From: Flavisphingomonas formosensis
Lineage (GTDB): Bacteria > Pseudomonadota > Alphaproteobacteria > Sphingomonadales > Sphingomonadaceae
Assembly: GCF_009755815.1 (NCBI RefSeq)
Contig: NZ_WRPK01000005.1
Span: 124,001 to 188,000 of the forward strand
Length of the DNA: 64,000 nt
Direction of reading: 5' to 3'
Below, one piece after another: positions 50,595-59,439 of the stretch. The notes below the pieces were generated by a model, which was not told the origin of the DNA, searched no databases, and worked only from the letters and a program-made list of their open reading frames with translations. Each line of letters starts with the position of its first letter. The first letter of the stretch is position 1. The position numbers and the translations under genes were made by a program.

Positions 50595-52391
50595 ATGTTT
50601 CGTTTCCTGCTGACTCCGGTTCTCGCCATTGTTGCATGCGCATTCGCTTTGTCACCCGCCGCAGCGGCGGCGGCCGATCCGCCCCCCTACCACGCGATTA
50701 CGCCGTCGATGGCCGGCAAAACGGTGGTGCTGACCGGGCATGACCTCACGCTCGATCAGGTGATCGCGGTCGCCCGCTACGGCTCCAAGGTGCAGGTCAC
50801 GCCCGAGGCCAAGCAGCGGATGAAGGACAATTACGGGCTGCTGCTGGAGGGATCCACCGAGGGCGTCTCGATCTACTGGTTCAACCGCGGCGCCGGCGGC
50901 GCGCGCGAGACGGTGATGTTCGCGGGCAATCCCGAAAGCCCGGAAAATTATCCCAAGGTCGCCGATACGCAGATGCGCGCCTTCCGCGGCGGCGCGAGCG
51001 GCGGCTATGGCCCGGAGATCGCCGACGAGGAGCTGGTGCGCGCGATCATGGTGATCCGCGCCAATGCGATGACCTGGAATGCGCCGAGCCCGGGGCTCGC
51101 GCAGATGCTCGTCGATCTGATCAACCATCGCGTCACGCCGGTGGTGAATTCGCGCGGCACGGTGGGCGAGGGCGATCTGGCCGCGCTCTCCAACGTCGGC
51201 GCGACGATGGTCGGCGCGGGCGATGCCTATCTCGACGGAGTGCGCATGCCGGCGGCGGAGGCGCTCGCCAAGGCGGGGCTCAAGCCGATCATCCCCTTCG
51301 CGGCCGACAATAATGCGCTCACCAGCTCCAATGCCTATGCGACGGCGCAGGCGGCGCTGCTCGTCTATGACGCGCAGGCGATGCTCGAATGGGCCGACAT
51401 GGCCTATGCCTTCGATCTCAACGGGATGAACTCGTCCGTCACGCCGCTGTCGCTCGCGGTGCAGGCGGACCGGCCGGATCCCTGGCTCAACTGGCATGCC
51501 GGCAAGATCAAGGAGATGATCAAGGGCAGCTATTTGTTCGGCGCCGATCCGCAGCGCATCATCCAGGATCCGGAGAGCCTGCGCGCCTCCTCGATCCGCC
51601 AGGCCTCGGCGTGGAAGGCGTGGAGCCGGCTGCGCGACAGCGTGCTTTTCCAGATGAACACGTCGGATCACAACCCGGTCGTGAAGGTCGGGCTCAAGCC
51701 CGAGGACAGCTGGGAGCTCGCGACGCCGCAGATGATGCGCTACTACGTCAAGGGCGGCCCGCAGAGCGGTGGCAAGTCCGGCTACATCTTCTCGAACGCC
51801 AACTGGGATCCCTATCCGCTGGCGAACGAGGTGGAGGCCTTCTCGCTCGCCGTCGCCAATATGGATGTGGCGATCGTCCATCGCCTGCAGCGTTTCTCCA
51901 ATCCTTTCTTCACGGTGGTGAAGGCGGCGGACTATCTGCCCAAGGGCGCGGGCTATGGCGGTTCCGGCGGCTACACGCCGGTCGATCTCTGGCAGGAGAT
52001 ACAGAGCCTCGCAGTGCCGATCGCGGCCGAGGGCAACAGCATGGGCGACGGCGTCGAGGAGCTGCAGGCGCAGACGCGGCTGAAGACGGCACGGGCGCGC
52101 CAGCTCGTCGAGACCACGCTGAGCCTGATCGGCTTCGATCTCAACAATGGCGCCCGCTGGATCGACGTGCGCAAGGCGCAGGATCCCGCGCGCAGCTTCG
52201 GGCCCGGCGTGGATGCCGCCTGGGCGGCGTATCGCAAGGTCGTGCCGCTGGTCGGCGACGCGCCGGGTGGCCTGCCGCAGAACCAGAATGCCGCGCAGAT
52301 CATGGAATTCCTGAAGGGCACGCGCGCGACCAGCTTCTTCCCCGGCCCGGCCATGCCGCCGGGCGAGCCGGTGGCGCTGGTGCGCTGGTGA
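50595..52391 (+). CDS. Secreted HAL-family lyase without MIO triad, ergothionase-like
   Basis: A 598-residue member of the aromatic amino acid ammonia-lyase fold. A signal peptide covers about residues 1-27 (LLTPVLAIVACAFALSPAAA), so it should act in the periplasm. Family landmarks are present: QDPESLRASSIRQA (about residue 322) and SDHNPVV (about 356). The segment that in histidine ammonia-lyase is GSVGASGDLAPL reads GTVGEGDLAAL (about residues 189-199): the Ala-Ser-Gly that cyclises to the MIO cofactor is gone. Ergothionase, which eliminates trimethylamine from ergothioneine without MIO, is a family member known for this. The next genes fit the downstream steps. Its stop overlaps the next start (GTGA). 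Confidence 0.8.
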   Translation: MFRFLLTPVLAIVACAFALSPAAAAAADPPPYHAITPSMAGKTVVLTGHDLTLDQVIAVARYGSKVQVTPEAKQRMKDNYGLLLEGSTEGVSIYWFNRGAGGARETVMFAGNPESPENYPKVADTQMRAFRGGASGGYGPEIADEELVRAIMVIRANAMTWNAPSPGLAQMLVDLINHRVTPVVNSRGTVGEGDLAALSNVGATMVGAGDAYLDGVRMPAAEALAKAGLKPIIPFAADNNALTSSNAYATAQAALLVYDAQAMLEWADMAYAFDLNGMNSSVTPLSLAVQADRPDPWLNWHAGKIKEMIKGSYLFGADPQRIIQDPESLRASSIRQASAWKAWSRLRDSVLFQMNTSDHNPVVKVGLKPEDSWELATPQMMRYYVKGGPQSGGKSGYIFSNANWDPYPLANEVEAFSLAVANMDVAIVHRLQRFSNPFFTVVKAADYLPKGAGYGGSGGYTPVDLWQEIQSLAVPIAAEGNSMGDGVEELQAQTRLKTARARQLVETTLSLIGFDLNNGARWIDVRKAQDPARSFGPGVDAAWAAYRKVVPLVGDAPGGLPQNQNAAQIMEFLKGTRATSFFPGPAMPPGEPVALVRW

Positions 52392-53476
52392 GGCGCCGGC
52401 TGACGATCGACGACGTCGAGCCGGCGGTTCGCGGCGGCTCGGTCTTCGCCTGCGGCGGGGGCGGCTGGGCGGATCATGGCCGTATGCTGGGGCGCGAGGC
52501 GATGGCGGCGGGATCGCCCGAGCTGGTCTCGATCGACGAATTGGCCGACGATGCCTGGATCGCCACGGCTGCGGCGATCGGCGCGCCGGCTGGAACCACA
52601 CAGTGGGAGATGCGGGGAAGCGACTATGTCCGCGCGGTGGCTTTGCTCCAGGAGGCGCTGGGCGAGCCGCTGGCCGGATTGATCATCGGCCAGAACGGCA
52701 TGTCGAGCACGCTCAACGGCTGGCTGCCTGCGGCGACGCTCGGTCTCGCCGTGGTCGACGCGGTCGGCGACATCCGCGCGCACCCGACCGGCGACATGGG
52801 GTCGCTCGGCCTGGCGGGCAGTCCAGAGCCGATGATCCAGACCGCCGCCGGAGGCCATCGCGCGTCGAACAGCTATATCGAGCTGGTGGCGCGTGGCGGC
52901 ACCGCGAAGGTCTCGCCGATCTTGCGCGCGGCGTCCGACATGTCGGGCGGCTTCATCGCCAGCTGCCGCAATCCGATCCGCGCCGGCTATGTCGCAGGCC
53001 ACGCGGCGCTCGGCGGCATCTCGCGCGCGCTCGCATTGGGAGAGGCGATACTGGAGGCTGAATCGCAGGGCGGCGCTGCGGTGGTGGATGCGATCTGCGC
53101 GATAACCGGCGGGACGATCCTCGCCCGCGGCCGCGTCGTCTCGAAGCAGGTGCGCTACACGCCGGAGGCTTTCGACATCGGCACGATCCGCCTGGAGGGC
53201 GAGGGTCGCGGCTGCACCCTGCACGTCATGAACGAATATATGGCCGCTGACGATCAAGACGGCACGCGGATCGCGACCTATCCCGACGTGATCACGACGC
53301 TTTCGCCGATGGGCGAGCCGGTGAGCGTCGGCTGTGTCGAGGAAGGTGCCGAACTGCTGCTGTTCCACATCGCCAAGCCGTTGATCCCGCTCAGCGCTTC
53401 GGTCCGCGATCCGAGCGTCTATCCCGTCGTCGAGCGCGCCCTCGGCATTCCCATCGCTCCTTATGCGCTCGCTTGA
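52388..53476 (+). CDS. DUF917 (thiohydantoin desulfurase-type) protein
   Basis: A 362-residue DUF917 protein from GTG 52388, overlapping the lyase stop by 4 bp. Family parts are visible: GGSVFACGGGGWADHGRML at the N-terminus, then LNGWLPAATLGLAVVDAVGD, and a C-terminal ATYPDVITTLSP strand. The family contains the desulfhydrase that removes sulfur from 3-(5-oxo-2-thioxoimidazolidin-4-yl)propionate, or from its S-methyl form, giving hydantoin-5-propionate. It lies between the lyase and urocanase-like genes, the expected partners. No signal peptide, so cytoplasmic. The specific substrate is inferred from gene order. Confidence 0.85.
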   Translation: MRRRLTIDDVEPAVRGGSVFACGGGGWADHGRMLGREAMAAGSPELVSIDELADDAWIATAAAIGAPAGTTQWEMRGSDYVRAVALLQEALGEPLAGLIIGQNGMSSTLNGWLPAATLGLAVVDAVGDIRAHPTGDMGSLGLAGSPEPMIQTAAGGHRASNSYIELVARGGTAKVSPILRAASDMSGGFIASCRNPIRAGYVAGHAALGGISRALALGEAILEAESQGGAAVVDAICAITGGTILARGRVVSKQVRYTPEAFDIGTIRLEGEGRGCTLHVMNEYMAADDQDGTRIATYPDVITTLSPMGEPVSVGCVEEGAELLLFHIAKPLIPLSASVRDPSVYPVVERALGIPIAPYALA

Positions 53477-55139
53477 CATGGGGGAGGCACAGCGCAGCTT
53501 CGCTCTTCCGACGGACACGGTGCTACGCTGCCGCGGCTGGCGTCAGGAGGGGCTGCTCCGCCTGCTCGAAAATGTGCTCGCGGTCGGCGAGGCGCCGGAA
53601 CGGCTCGTCGTCTATGCCGCGCTCGGCAAGGCGGCGCGCGACTGGCCGTCGCATGATGCGATCGTCGCGGCGCTGAAGACGATGGCGGAGGACGAGACGC
53701 TGGTCGTCCAGTCCGGCAAGCCGATCGGCATCCTCAAGACGCATGCGCGCGCGCCGATCGTGATCATGGCCAATTGCAACATGGTCGGCCGCTGGGCGAC
53801 GCCGCAGAATTTCTACGACTGGGAGGCGAAGGGGCTGATCTGCTGGGGCGGGCTCACCGCCGGGGATTGGCAATATATCGGGTCGCAGGGCGTCATCCAG
53901 GGCACCTACGAGATATTGATGCGCATCGCCGAGCGGCATTTCGGCGGCGATCTTGCCGGCCGGCTGGTGCTCACCGCCGGGCTCGGCGGGATGGGCGGCG
54001 CGCAGCCACTCGCGGGCCGCATGGCGGGCGCGACCATCATGTGCGTCGAGGTGGATGCGGCGCGCATCGCCCGCCGCCAGGCGGTCGGCCTGCTCGACAT
54101 GGTCGCGTCCGATCTCGACGAGGCGCTGCGCCTGGCGGAGGAGGCGAGGCTGCAGCGCCGCGCTGTCTCGATCGGCCTGTGCGGCAATGCCGCGGAGATG
54201 TACGAAGCCATATTGGCGCGCGGCGTGATTCCCGATGTCGTCACCGACCAGACCTCCGCGCATGATCTCGTCTACGGCTATGTCCCGGCCGGCCGCTCGG
54301 TGGAGGAAGCGCGGGCGATGCGCGGCGATCCGGCCGCGCTGATGGCCGAGGGCCGCGCCAGCATCGCCCGCCATGTCGCCGCGATGCTGGGCTTCCAGCG
54401 CGCCGGGTCAGTGGTGTTCGACAATGGCAATCTCATCCGCAGCCAGGCGCTGGAGGGCGGCATCGCCGACGCTTTCGACATTCCGATCTTCACCGAAGCC
54501 TTTCTGCGCCCGCTCTTCTGCCGGGCGATCGGGCCGTTCCGCTGGATCGCGCTTTCCAACCAGCGCGACGACATCGCCCGGATCGACGATCATGTGCTGG
54601 AGGCGTTTCCGGACAACCGCATCGTTACCAACTGGATTCGGCTCGCGCGCGAGCATGTGCCGGTGGAGGGGTTGCCGGCACGCATCGCCTGGCTTGGCCA
54701 TGGCGAGCGCACGGGCCTGGCGCTTGCGGTCAACCGCATGGTCCGCGAGGGGCGGCTGGCAGGGCCGGTGGCCTTCACGCGCGACCATCTCGACGCGGGC
54801 GCCATGGCCCATCCGACGATCATGACCGAGCGGATGCGCGACGGGTCCGACGCGATCGCCGACTGGCCGCTGCTCGACGCACTGGCCATGGCCTCGTCGC
54901 AGGCCGATCTGGTCGCGATCCATTCGGGTGGCGGCGGCTATTCGGGTTTCATGACGAGCTGCGGCGTCACCGTGATCGCCGACGGCAGCGAGGAGGCGGA
55001 CGAACGCATCCGCCTCTCGCTCACCAACGATACCAGCCTCGGCGTGATGCGCTATGCCGATGCAGGTTATCCCGAGGCGCTCGACGAGGCGGCGGCGAAG
55101 GGGCTGCTCCGCTTTCCGCTGGAGAATGCGGCGCGATGA
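53463..55139 (+). CDS. Urocanase-family hydratase, thiourocanate hydratase-like
   Basis: A 558-residue member of the urocanase family (ATG 53463; ATG 53478 also possible). The NAD+-binding motif TAGLGGMGGAQPLAGRMAG is at about residues 166-184, and the catalytic Cys region LFCRAIGPFRW at about 350. Conserved VQSGKPIGILKTH and FDNGNLIR are present. Compared with HutU, changes occur in the substrate region (WGGLTAGDWQYIGSQG in place of TAGSW). Hydratases of this subfamily act on thiourocanate or its S-methyl form. It overlaps the DUF917 gene by 14 bp and the MFS gene by 4 bp. No HutI, HutF or HutG gene is nearby, which argues against ordinary histidine breakdown. Confidence 0.85.
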   Translation: MRSLDMGEAQRSFALPTDTVLRCRGWRQEGLLRLLENVLAVGEAPERLVVYAALGKAARDWPSHDAIVAALKTMAEDETLVVQSGKPIGILKTHARAPIVIMANCNMVGRWATPQNFYDWEAKGLICWGGLTAGDWQYIGSQGVIQGTYEILMRIAERHFGGDLAGRLVLTAGLGGMGGAQPLAGRMAGATIMCVEVDAARIARRQAVGLLDMVASDLDEALRLAEEARLQRRAVSIGLCGNAAEMYEAILARGVIPDVVTDQTSAHDLVYGYVPAGRSVEEARAMRGDPAALMAEGRASIARHVAAMLGFQRAGSVVFDNGNLIRSQALEGGIADAFDIPIFTEAFLRPLFCRAIGPFRWIALSNQRDDIARIDDHVLEAFPDNRIVTNWIRLAREHVPVEGLPARIAWLGHGERTGLALAVNRMVREGRLAGPVAFTRDHLDAGAMAHPTIMTERMRDGSDAIADWPLLDALAMASSQADLVAIHSGGGGYSGFMTSCGVTVIADGSEEADERIRLSLTNDTSLGVMRYADAGYPEALDEAAAKGLLRFPLENAAR

Positions 55140-56413
55140 GCGGCGTGGTCGCCGCGCACCCATCGCCTCGCATCCACCGTGCCCGCGCCATTGCCGCGGC
55201 GTCGATCGGCAATGCGTTCGAATGGTATGATTTCTCCGTCTTCGTCCTATTCGCCCCCTATCTCGCCGCCGCGATGTTTCCGGGCGACAGCCAGACGGCG
55301 GGGATGGTCAAGACGCTGCTGGCCTTCGGCGTCGGTTTCGTCGCGCGGCCGGTTGGCGCGATCCTGATCGGCTATTTCGGCGACTATGCCGGGCGCAAGG
55401 CGGCGCTGACCCTGACCTTCGGGCTGATGGCGCTCGGCACGCTGATCATCGCCGTCACGCCCGGTCATGCGACGATCGGCGCGGCGGCCCCGATCCTCGT
55501 GCTGGTCGGCCGGCTGCTGCAGGGTCTTTCGGCCGGCGGGGAGATCGGCGGTGCGGCCTCCTTCCTCGTCGAGCATGCACCGGCCGGGCGCAAGGCGATC
55601 TACGCCGCCTGGCTGCAGGCGAGCATGGCCGTCTCCAACATCCTCGGCGCGCTGGTCGCGCTCGCCGTCGGTGCGGCGATGAGCGAGGCGACGATCGCGG
55701 CCTGGGGCTGGCGCGTGCCCTTCCTGTTCGGTCTGCTGATCGTGCCGGTGGGGATCTGGCTGCGCGCGACCCTGGACGAAACGCCCGACTTCGTCGCCGC
55801 GCGCAGCGAGGAGGGAAGGGCGCCGATCCTCGCGACGTTGCGGCAGGAGGGCGCCAATGTCGCGCGCGGCTTCGGCATCTCGGTGCTGTGGGGCGTCAGC
55901 GTCTATGCGCTCGTCATCTTTCTGCCCGTCCATGTCCAGAAGGCGCTCGGCTTCTCCGCGCGCGAGGCCTTTTCGGCGGCGCTGGTCGGCAATCTCCTGC
56001 TCATCGCCGCTTCCTTCGTGTCGGGCCGGCTCGCCGATCGAATCGGGCGCCGCACGCTGATGATGGCGACTGCAGTGGCGCTGCTGGTGGCTACGCCCAT
56101 CCTGATGGCGCTGCTCGTCTCCGTGCACGCTCTGCCGATGCTGATCTTCGCCCAGGCGAGCTTCTGCGCGCTGGTCGGGCTGTTCGCCGGCGCCGTGCCC
56201 GCGATCCTGGTCGAGCTGTTCCCGACCCAGGTGCGATCGACCGGCACGTCGCTGGCCTATAATGGCGCGCTCACCCTTTTCGGCGGCTTCGCGCCGGCGA
56301 TCATCACCTGGCTCTCGACGACCCGGCTCGGCCCGCAGGCGCCGGCTTATTATGTCTCCGCCTCGGCAGTCGTCGCGCTGATCGCGATCGCGACGTTTCG
56401 CAGGGAACGGTGA
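55136..56413 (+). CDS. MFS transporter, metabolite:H+ symporter (MHS) type
   Basis: A 425-residue inner-membrane carrier with about 12 transmembrane segments. The first loop carries the MHS signature SIGNAFEWYDFSVFVLFAPY, and GYFGDYAGRKAAL is the MFS loop 2-3 motif; GLSAGGEIGGAASFLVEHAP follows. MHS members import betaines, dicarboxylates and aromatic acids with protons. It begins within the stop of the urocanase-like gene (ATGA), so it belongs to the operon. A betaine such as ergothioneine, or thiourocanate formed in the periplasm by the secreted lyase, are both possible substrates. The choice between them cannot be made from sequence. Confidence 0.92.
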   Translation: MSGVVAAHPSPRIHRARAIAAASIGNAFEWYDFSVFVLFAPYLAAAMFPGDSQTAGMVKTLLAFGVGFVARPVGAILIGYFGDYAGRKAALTLTFGLMALGTLIIAVTPGHATIGAAAPILVLVGRLLQGLSAGGEIGGAASFLVEHAPAGRKAIYAAWLQASMAVSNILGALVALAVGAAMSEATIAAWGWRVPFLFGLLIVPVGIWLRATLDETPDFVAARSEEGRAPILATLRQEGANVARGFGISVLWGVSVYALVIFLPVHVQKALGFSAREAFSAALVGNLLLIAASFVSGRLADRIGRRTLMMATAVALLVATPILMALLVSVHALPMLIFAQASFCALVGLFAGAVPAILVELFPTQVRSTGTSLAYNGALTLFGGFAPAIITWLSTTRLGPQAPAYYVSASAVVALIAIATFRRER

Positions 56414-56439
56414 TCGTAGGGAGGTCGATATGTCGTTTC

Positions 56440-56764
56440 GTCATCCTGACGGAAGTCAGGATCCATTAGCCGCAGCGTCGCGCTTTATTGGCAACGCTGC
56501 GACTAGAGCGTCGAGCGTTAAATCAGATCTGCTCATCCTGAGTAGCCATTGAGCGTGTCGAAATGGGTATCGAAGGATCGGCCACAGGGGATGTCCTTCG
56601 ATAGTGATGCAGGTCGCCTCGTCCCCCGGACGAGGCTGAAACATGCCGGGGGCATGTTTCACCTGCTCACCTTCGCCAGGCTCAGCCCCTACTCAGGATG
56701 AGCGGAGGTGTTGCGGATTTAACGCTCGATGCTCTAATGGATCCCGGATCAAGTCCGGGATGAC
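56440..56764. repeat. Nested inverted-repeat element (MITE-like) between convergent operons
   Basis: Outer arms GTCATCCTGAC...GGATCCATTA (56440-56469) and TAATGGATCC...GGGATGAC (56735-56764) are inverted copies. Inside them a second pair, TAGAGCGTCGAGCGTTAAATC (near 56503) with GATTTAACGCTCGATGCTCTA (near 56717), and a third, GCTCATCCTGAGTAG with CTACTCAGGATGAGC, are also inverted. The whole fills the gap between two converging operons and contains no gene. It resembles the short repeated intergenic palindromes common in sphingomonads, and its stems may also terminate transcription. Confidence 0.65.
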
Positions 56765-56823
56765 GAAGATGGAGCAATGCAGGCGACGTCTGCATGCCTA
56801 GTGCTGCACAGGAAAAGGGCAGT

Positions 56824-58086
56824 TCAATCCAGCCGCTCATCGAGCCGCAGCACGGTTTCCAGCAGAACCGCCGTCCCGGCCGCGAGTTCTTCCGGCGTGC
56901 TATATTCTTCCGGCGTGTGGCTCATCCCCCTGAGACAGGGGATGAAGATCATCGCCGCGGGGCAGACCGCAGCCATGAAGGCGGCGTCGTGGCCGGCGCC
57001 GCTGGCGATATCGATGGCGGCCTGTCCGCAGGCGTCGGCGGCGTCCCGGATCGTCTCGCGCAGCAGCGGATCGCAGACGGCCGGCACGCCATCGGACAAT
57101 ATGGCGAACTCGGCCCGCTCCACCTTCGCCATGTCCGCCGCCGCGCGGCTGTCGGCGTCGAGACCTGCCGCGAAGCGATCGGTGAGCGCGGGATCGGAGC
57201 TGCGTATGTCGACGACGATGCGGCAGCGCCCCGGCACGACGTTCGAGCCGCCGGGCCACACCTCCATGATGCCGACCGTCGCGACGAAATAACCTTCGCC
57301 CGCGGCGGCCAGCGCCTCGGCGCGCTCGCGGATGCGCGCCAGGGTGAGAGCGCCGGCATAGGCGGCGTCGCGGCGCAGATGCATCGGCGCGGTGCCGGCG
57401 TGCGCGGCCTGCCCCTCGAAGCGGATCTCGATGCGGCGGATGCCGACGATCGCCGTGACGACGCCGATCGGGATGCGCTCGGCTTCGAGCACCGGCCCCT
57501 GCTCGATATGCAATTCGAGGAAGGCCGCAAGGTCGTCGCGCTGCGCTTCCGCGATCCGCTCGGGATCGCCGCCCACGGCGCGCAGCGCATCCGCCAGCAC
57601 CCGGCCGTCAGCGTCGGTCATCGCCAGCATGGCATCGTCGAGCTTGGCGACCATGCCGCGGCTGCCGATGCAGGAGAGGCCGAAGGCGCTGGGCTCCTCG
57701 GCAAGGCAATCGATCACCTCGACCGGATGGCGCAGAAGCGTGCCGCTTTCCCGGATCGCGCGGGCGACCTCGATCGCCGCGATCACGCCCGCTATGCCGT
57801 CGAAGCGGCCGCCGGCCGGAACCGTGTCGCTGTGCGATCCCATCGCGATCGCGGGCAGCCCCGGCTCCGATCCTTCCAGGCGACCGATCAGATTGCCCGC
57901 CGCATCGATCCGCACGGCAAGCCCGGCTGCCTCCAGCCTGCCCCTCAGGAAATCGCGCCCCTCCTGGAAAAGCGGGGTGAAGGAGCGGCGGGTATAGGGC
58001 TTGCCCGGCTCGGTGATGGTGCCGAGCGCGATCAGATCGTCCCACAGGCGCGCCGCATCGATGTCGGCCTTTTGTGGAGTCGCCAT
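56824..58086 (-). CDS. N-carbamoyl-amino-acid amidohydrolase (M20, AllC/HyuC type)
   Basis: A 420-residue Zn-dependent hydrolase. Metal ligands are visible: His85 in GSHSDTVPAGGRFDGIAG, Asp96 in the same segment, Glu130/131 in LAEEPSAFG, His in ELHIEQGPVLEAE and the final His in RGMSHTPEEY; SGAGHDAAFMA is also conserved. The family cleaves N-carbamoyl amino acids, allantoate or related ureido compounds. Its ATG directly follows the TGA of the hydantoinase gene, so the two work as a pair: ring opening, then decarbamoylation. In an ergothioneine route it would convert N-carbamoyl-L-glutamate to glutamate. The substrate is inferred. Confidence 0.92.
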   Translation of the reverse strand: MATPQKADIDAARLWDDLIALGTITEPGKPYTRRSFTPLFQEGRDFLRGRLEAAGLAVRIDAAGNLIGRLEGSEPGLPAIAMGSHSDTVPAGGRFDGIAGVIAAIEVARAIRESGTLLRHPVEVIDCLAEEPSAFGLSCIGSRGMVAKLDDAMLAMTDADGRVLADALRAVGGDPERIAEAQRDDLAAFLELHIEQGPVLEAERIPIGVVTAIVGIRRIEIRFEGQAAHAGTAPMHLRRDAAYAGALTLARIRERAEALAAAGEGYFVATVGIMEVWPGGSNVVPGRCRIVVDIRSSDPALTDRFAAGLDADSRAAADMAKVERAEFAILSDGVPAVCDPLLRETIRDAADACGQAAIDIASGAGHDAAFMAAVCPAAMIFIPCLRGMSHTPEEYSTPEELAAGTAVLLETVLRLDERLD

Positions 58087-59439
58087 TCAGCCGGCCGCCT
58101 GCGGCCTCAGGAAGCGGCCATTGCCAGGTTGGGCGAGCACCTGTCCGCCCACCGCAATCGCCTCGCCGCGCAGATAGGCGGCATCGACGCGATAGGGCAG
58201 CTCCATCCCTTCATAGGGGCTCCATTCGACGACGTTCGCGCCGGCCGCGGCGGGATCGTAGCGATAAGGCGACTTGTGCATCAACACGACGTCGGCGTCG
58301 CGTCCGACCTCGAGCGCGCCCTTGGTGGCCCCGAGGCGGAACAGCTTCGCCGGATTCTGCGCAAGCAGGCGCGCCGCATGGGTGAGCGGCAGGTCACGCT
58401 CCACCAGCCCCTTGACGAGCAGCGGCAGCAGCACCTCCAGTCCCGGCAGGCCCGAGGCGTTGGCCAGCATGTCGGGATCGTCCTTGCGATCGAGCGACCA
58501 GCTCACATGGTCGGTCGAGACGACGGTGACGTTGCCTGCGGCGAGATGGCGCCATAGCGCCTCGCGCTCGGCGCGCGTCCGGATCGGCGGATTCACCTTG
58601 GCGCGTCCGCGCAGCCGCTTCACATCCTCCTCCTCGTCGAGGATCAGATAATGGATGCAGGCCTCGATCGTCGCTTCATGGCCCTGTGCACGATAGGCGG
58701 CAGCCAGCTCATAGCCGCGCCCGATAGAGCAATGGACGATGTGGGCAGGACATCCGGTTGCGGCGCCGATCTCGTAGACTTGCGCGGTGGCCAGCGCCTC
58801 GGTGATCGGCGGCCGCGAGAGGCCATGCGCGACATAGCTGGTATCGCCGGTCTCACGCACCGCGGCGAGGGTGGCGCGGATCATCTCGTCATCCTCATTG
58901 TGCACGCCGGCCATCAGTCCGTGCGGCGCGATCGCCTGGAAGCAGGCGTGCATGAGATGCGGCGGAATGCGCGGGAAGCGCTTGGGATGGGTCCCGAAGG
59001 TCGAGAATTTGAAGGCCGAGGCGCCGGCCGCGACGAGATCGTCGATGTGCCGCGTGCCATCTTCGGGCGCGATGGTGGCATAGAGGGCATAATCGACCCG
59101 TGCCTGCGCGCCGGCTTCCTCCTTCTTCAGATTGAACCGCTCGGCCGTGCAGATGAGATCGCCATCGTCATAGGGCATGTCGACGATGGTGGTGACGCCG
59201 CCCGCCGCCGCGCTCTTGGTCGACCAGATGAAATCCTCCTGATCGGCCTGGCTGCGGCTGTGGACCTGCGGATCGATCGCGCCGGGCAGGACGAGCGTGT
59301 CCTTGTCGCCATGCACTTCTCCGGCAGGCGCATCGCCTTCGCCGACATGCTGCACGATCCCGTCCGCAACCAGAACATAGCCCGCTTCGATCACCCGATC
59401 CGGCAAGACGATGTTGCCGACGAAGACCTTATCGGACAT
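58087..59439 (-). CDS. Hydantoinase/dihydropyrimidinase-family amidohydrolase
   Basis: A 450-residue cyclic amidohydrolase. Ligands align with D-hydantoinase: carboxylated Lys144 (AFKFSTFG), His180 (MAGVHNED), His236 (HIVHCS) and Asp310 (VSTDHVSW). The first motif, normally HxH, reads DPQVH, so position 58 is Gln and only His60 remains. The family opens hydantoin or dihydropyrimidine rings. It is the first gene of the two-gene minus-strand operon facing the lyase operon. In context it would open hydantoin-5-propionate to N-carbamoylglutamate. The Gln variant also occurs in some dihydroorotase-like proteins, so activity is not excluded. Confidence 0.88.
   Translation of the reverse strand: MSDKVFVGNIVLPDRVIEAGYVLVADGIVQHVGEGDAPAGEVHGDKDTLVLPGAIDPQVHSRSQADQEDFIWSTKSAAAGGVTTIVDMPYDDGDLICTAERFNLKKEEAGAQARVDYALYATIAPEDGTRHIDDLVAAGASAFKFSTFGTHPKRFPRIPPHLMHACFQAIAPHGLMAGVHNEDDEMIRATLAAVRETGDTSYVAHGLSRPPITEALATAQVYEIGAATGCPAHIVHCSIGRGYELAAAYRAQGHEATIEACIHYLILDEEEDVKRLRGRAKVNPPIRTRAEREALWRHLAAGNVTVVSTDHVSWSLDRKDDPDMLANASGLPGLEVLLPLLVKGLVERDLPLTHAARLLAQNPAKLFRLGATKGALEVGRDADVVLMHKSPYRYDPAAAGANVVEWSPYEGMELPYRVDAAYLRGEAIAVGGQVLAQPGNGRFLRPQAAG

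Noticed and set aside
50652-52601. 649-residue minus-strand open frame
   Set aside because: It is antisense to the lyase gene, extremely Arg/His-rich and without domains; a GC-bias shadow.
50595-55139. Ordinary histidine utilisation (HutH/HutU)
   Set aside because: The HAL-like protein lacks the MIO triad and is exported, HutI/HutF/HutG are absent, and DUF917, hydantoinase and carbamoylase genes are present instead.
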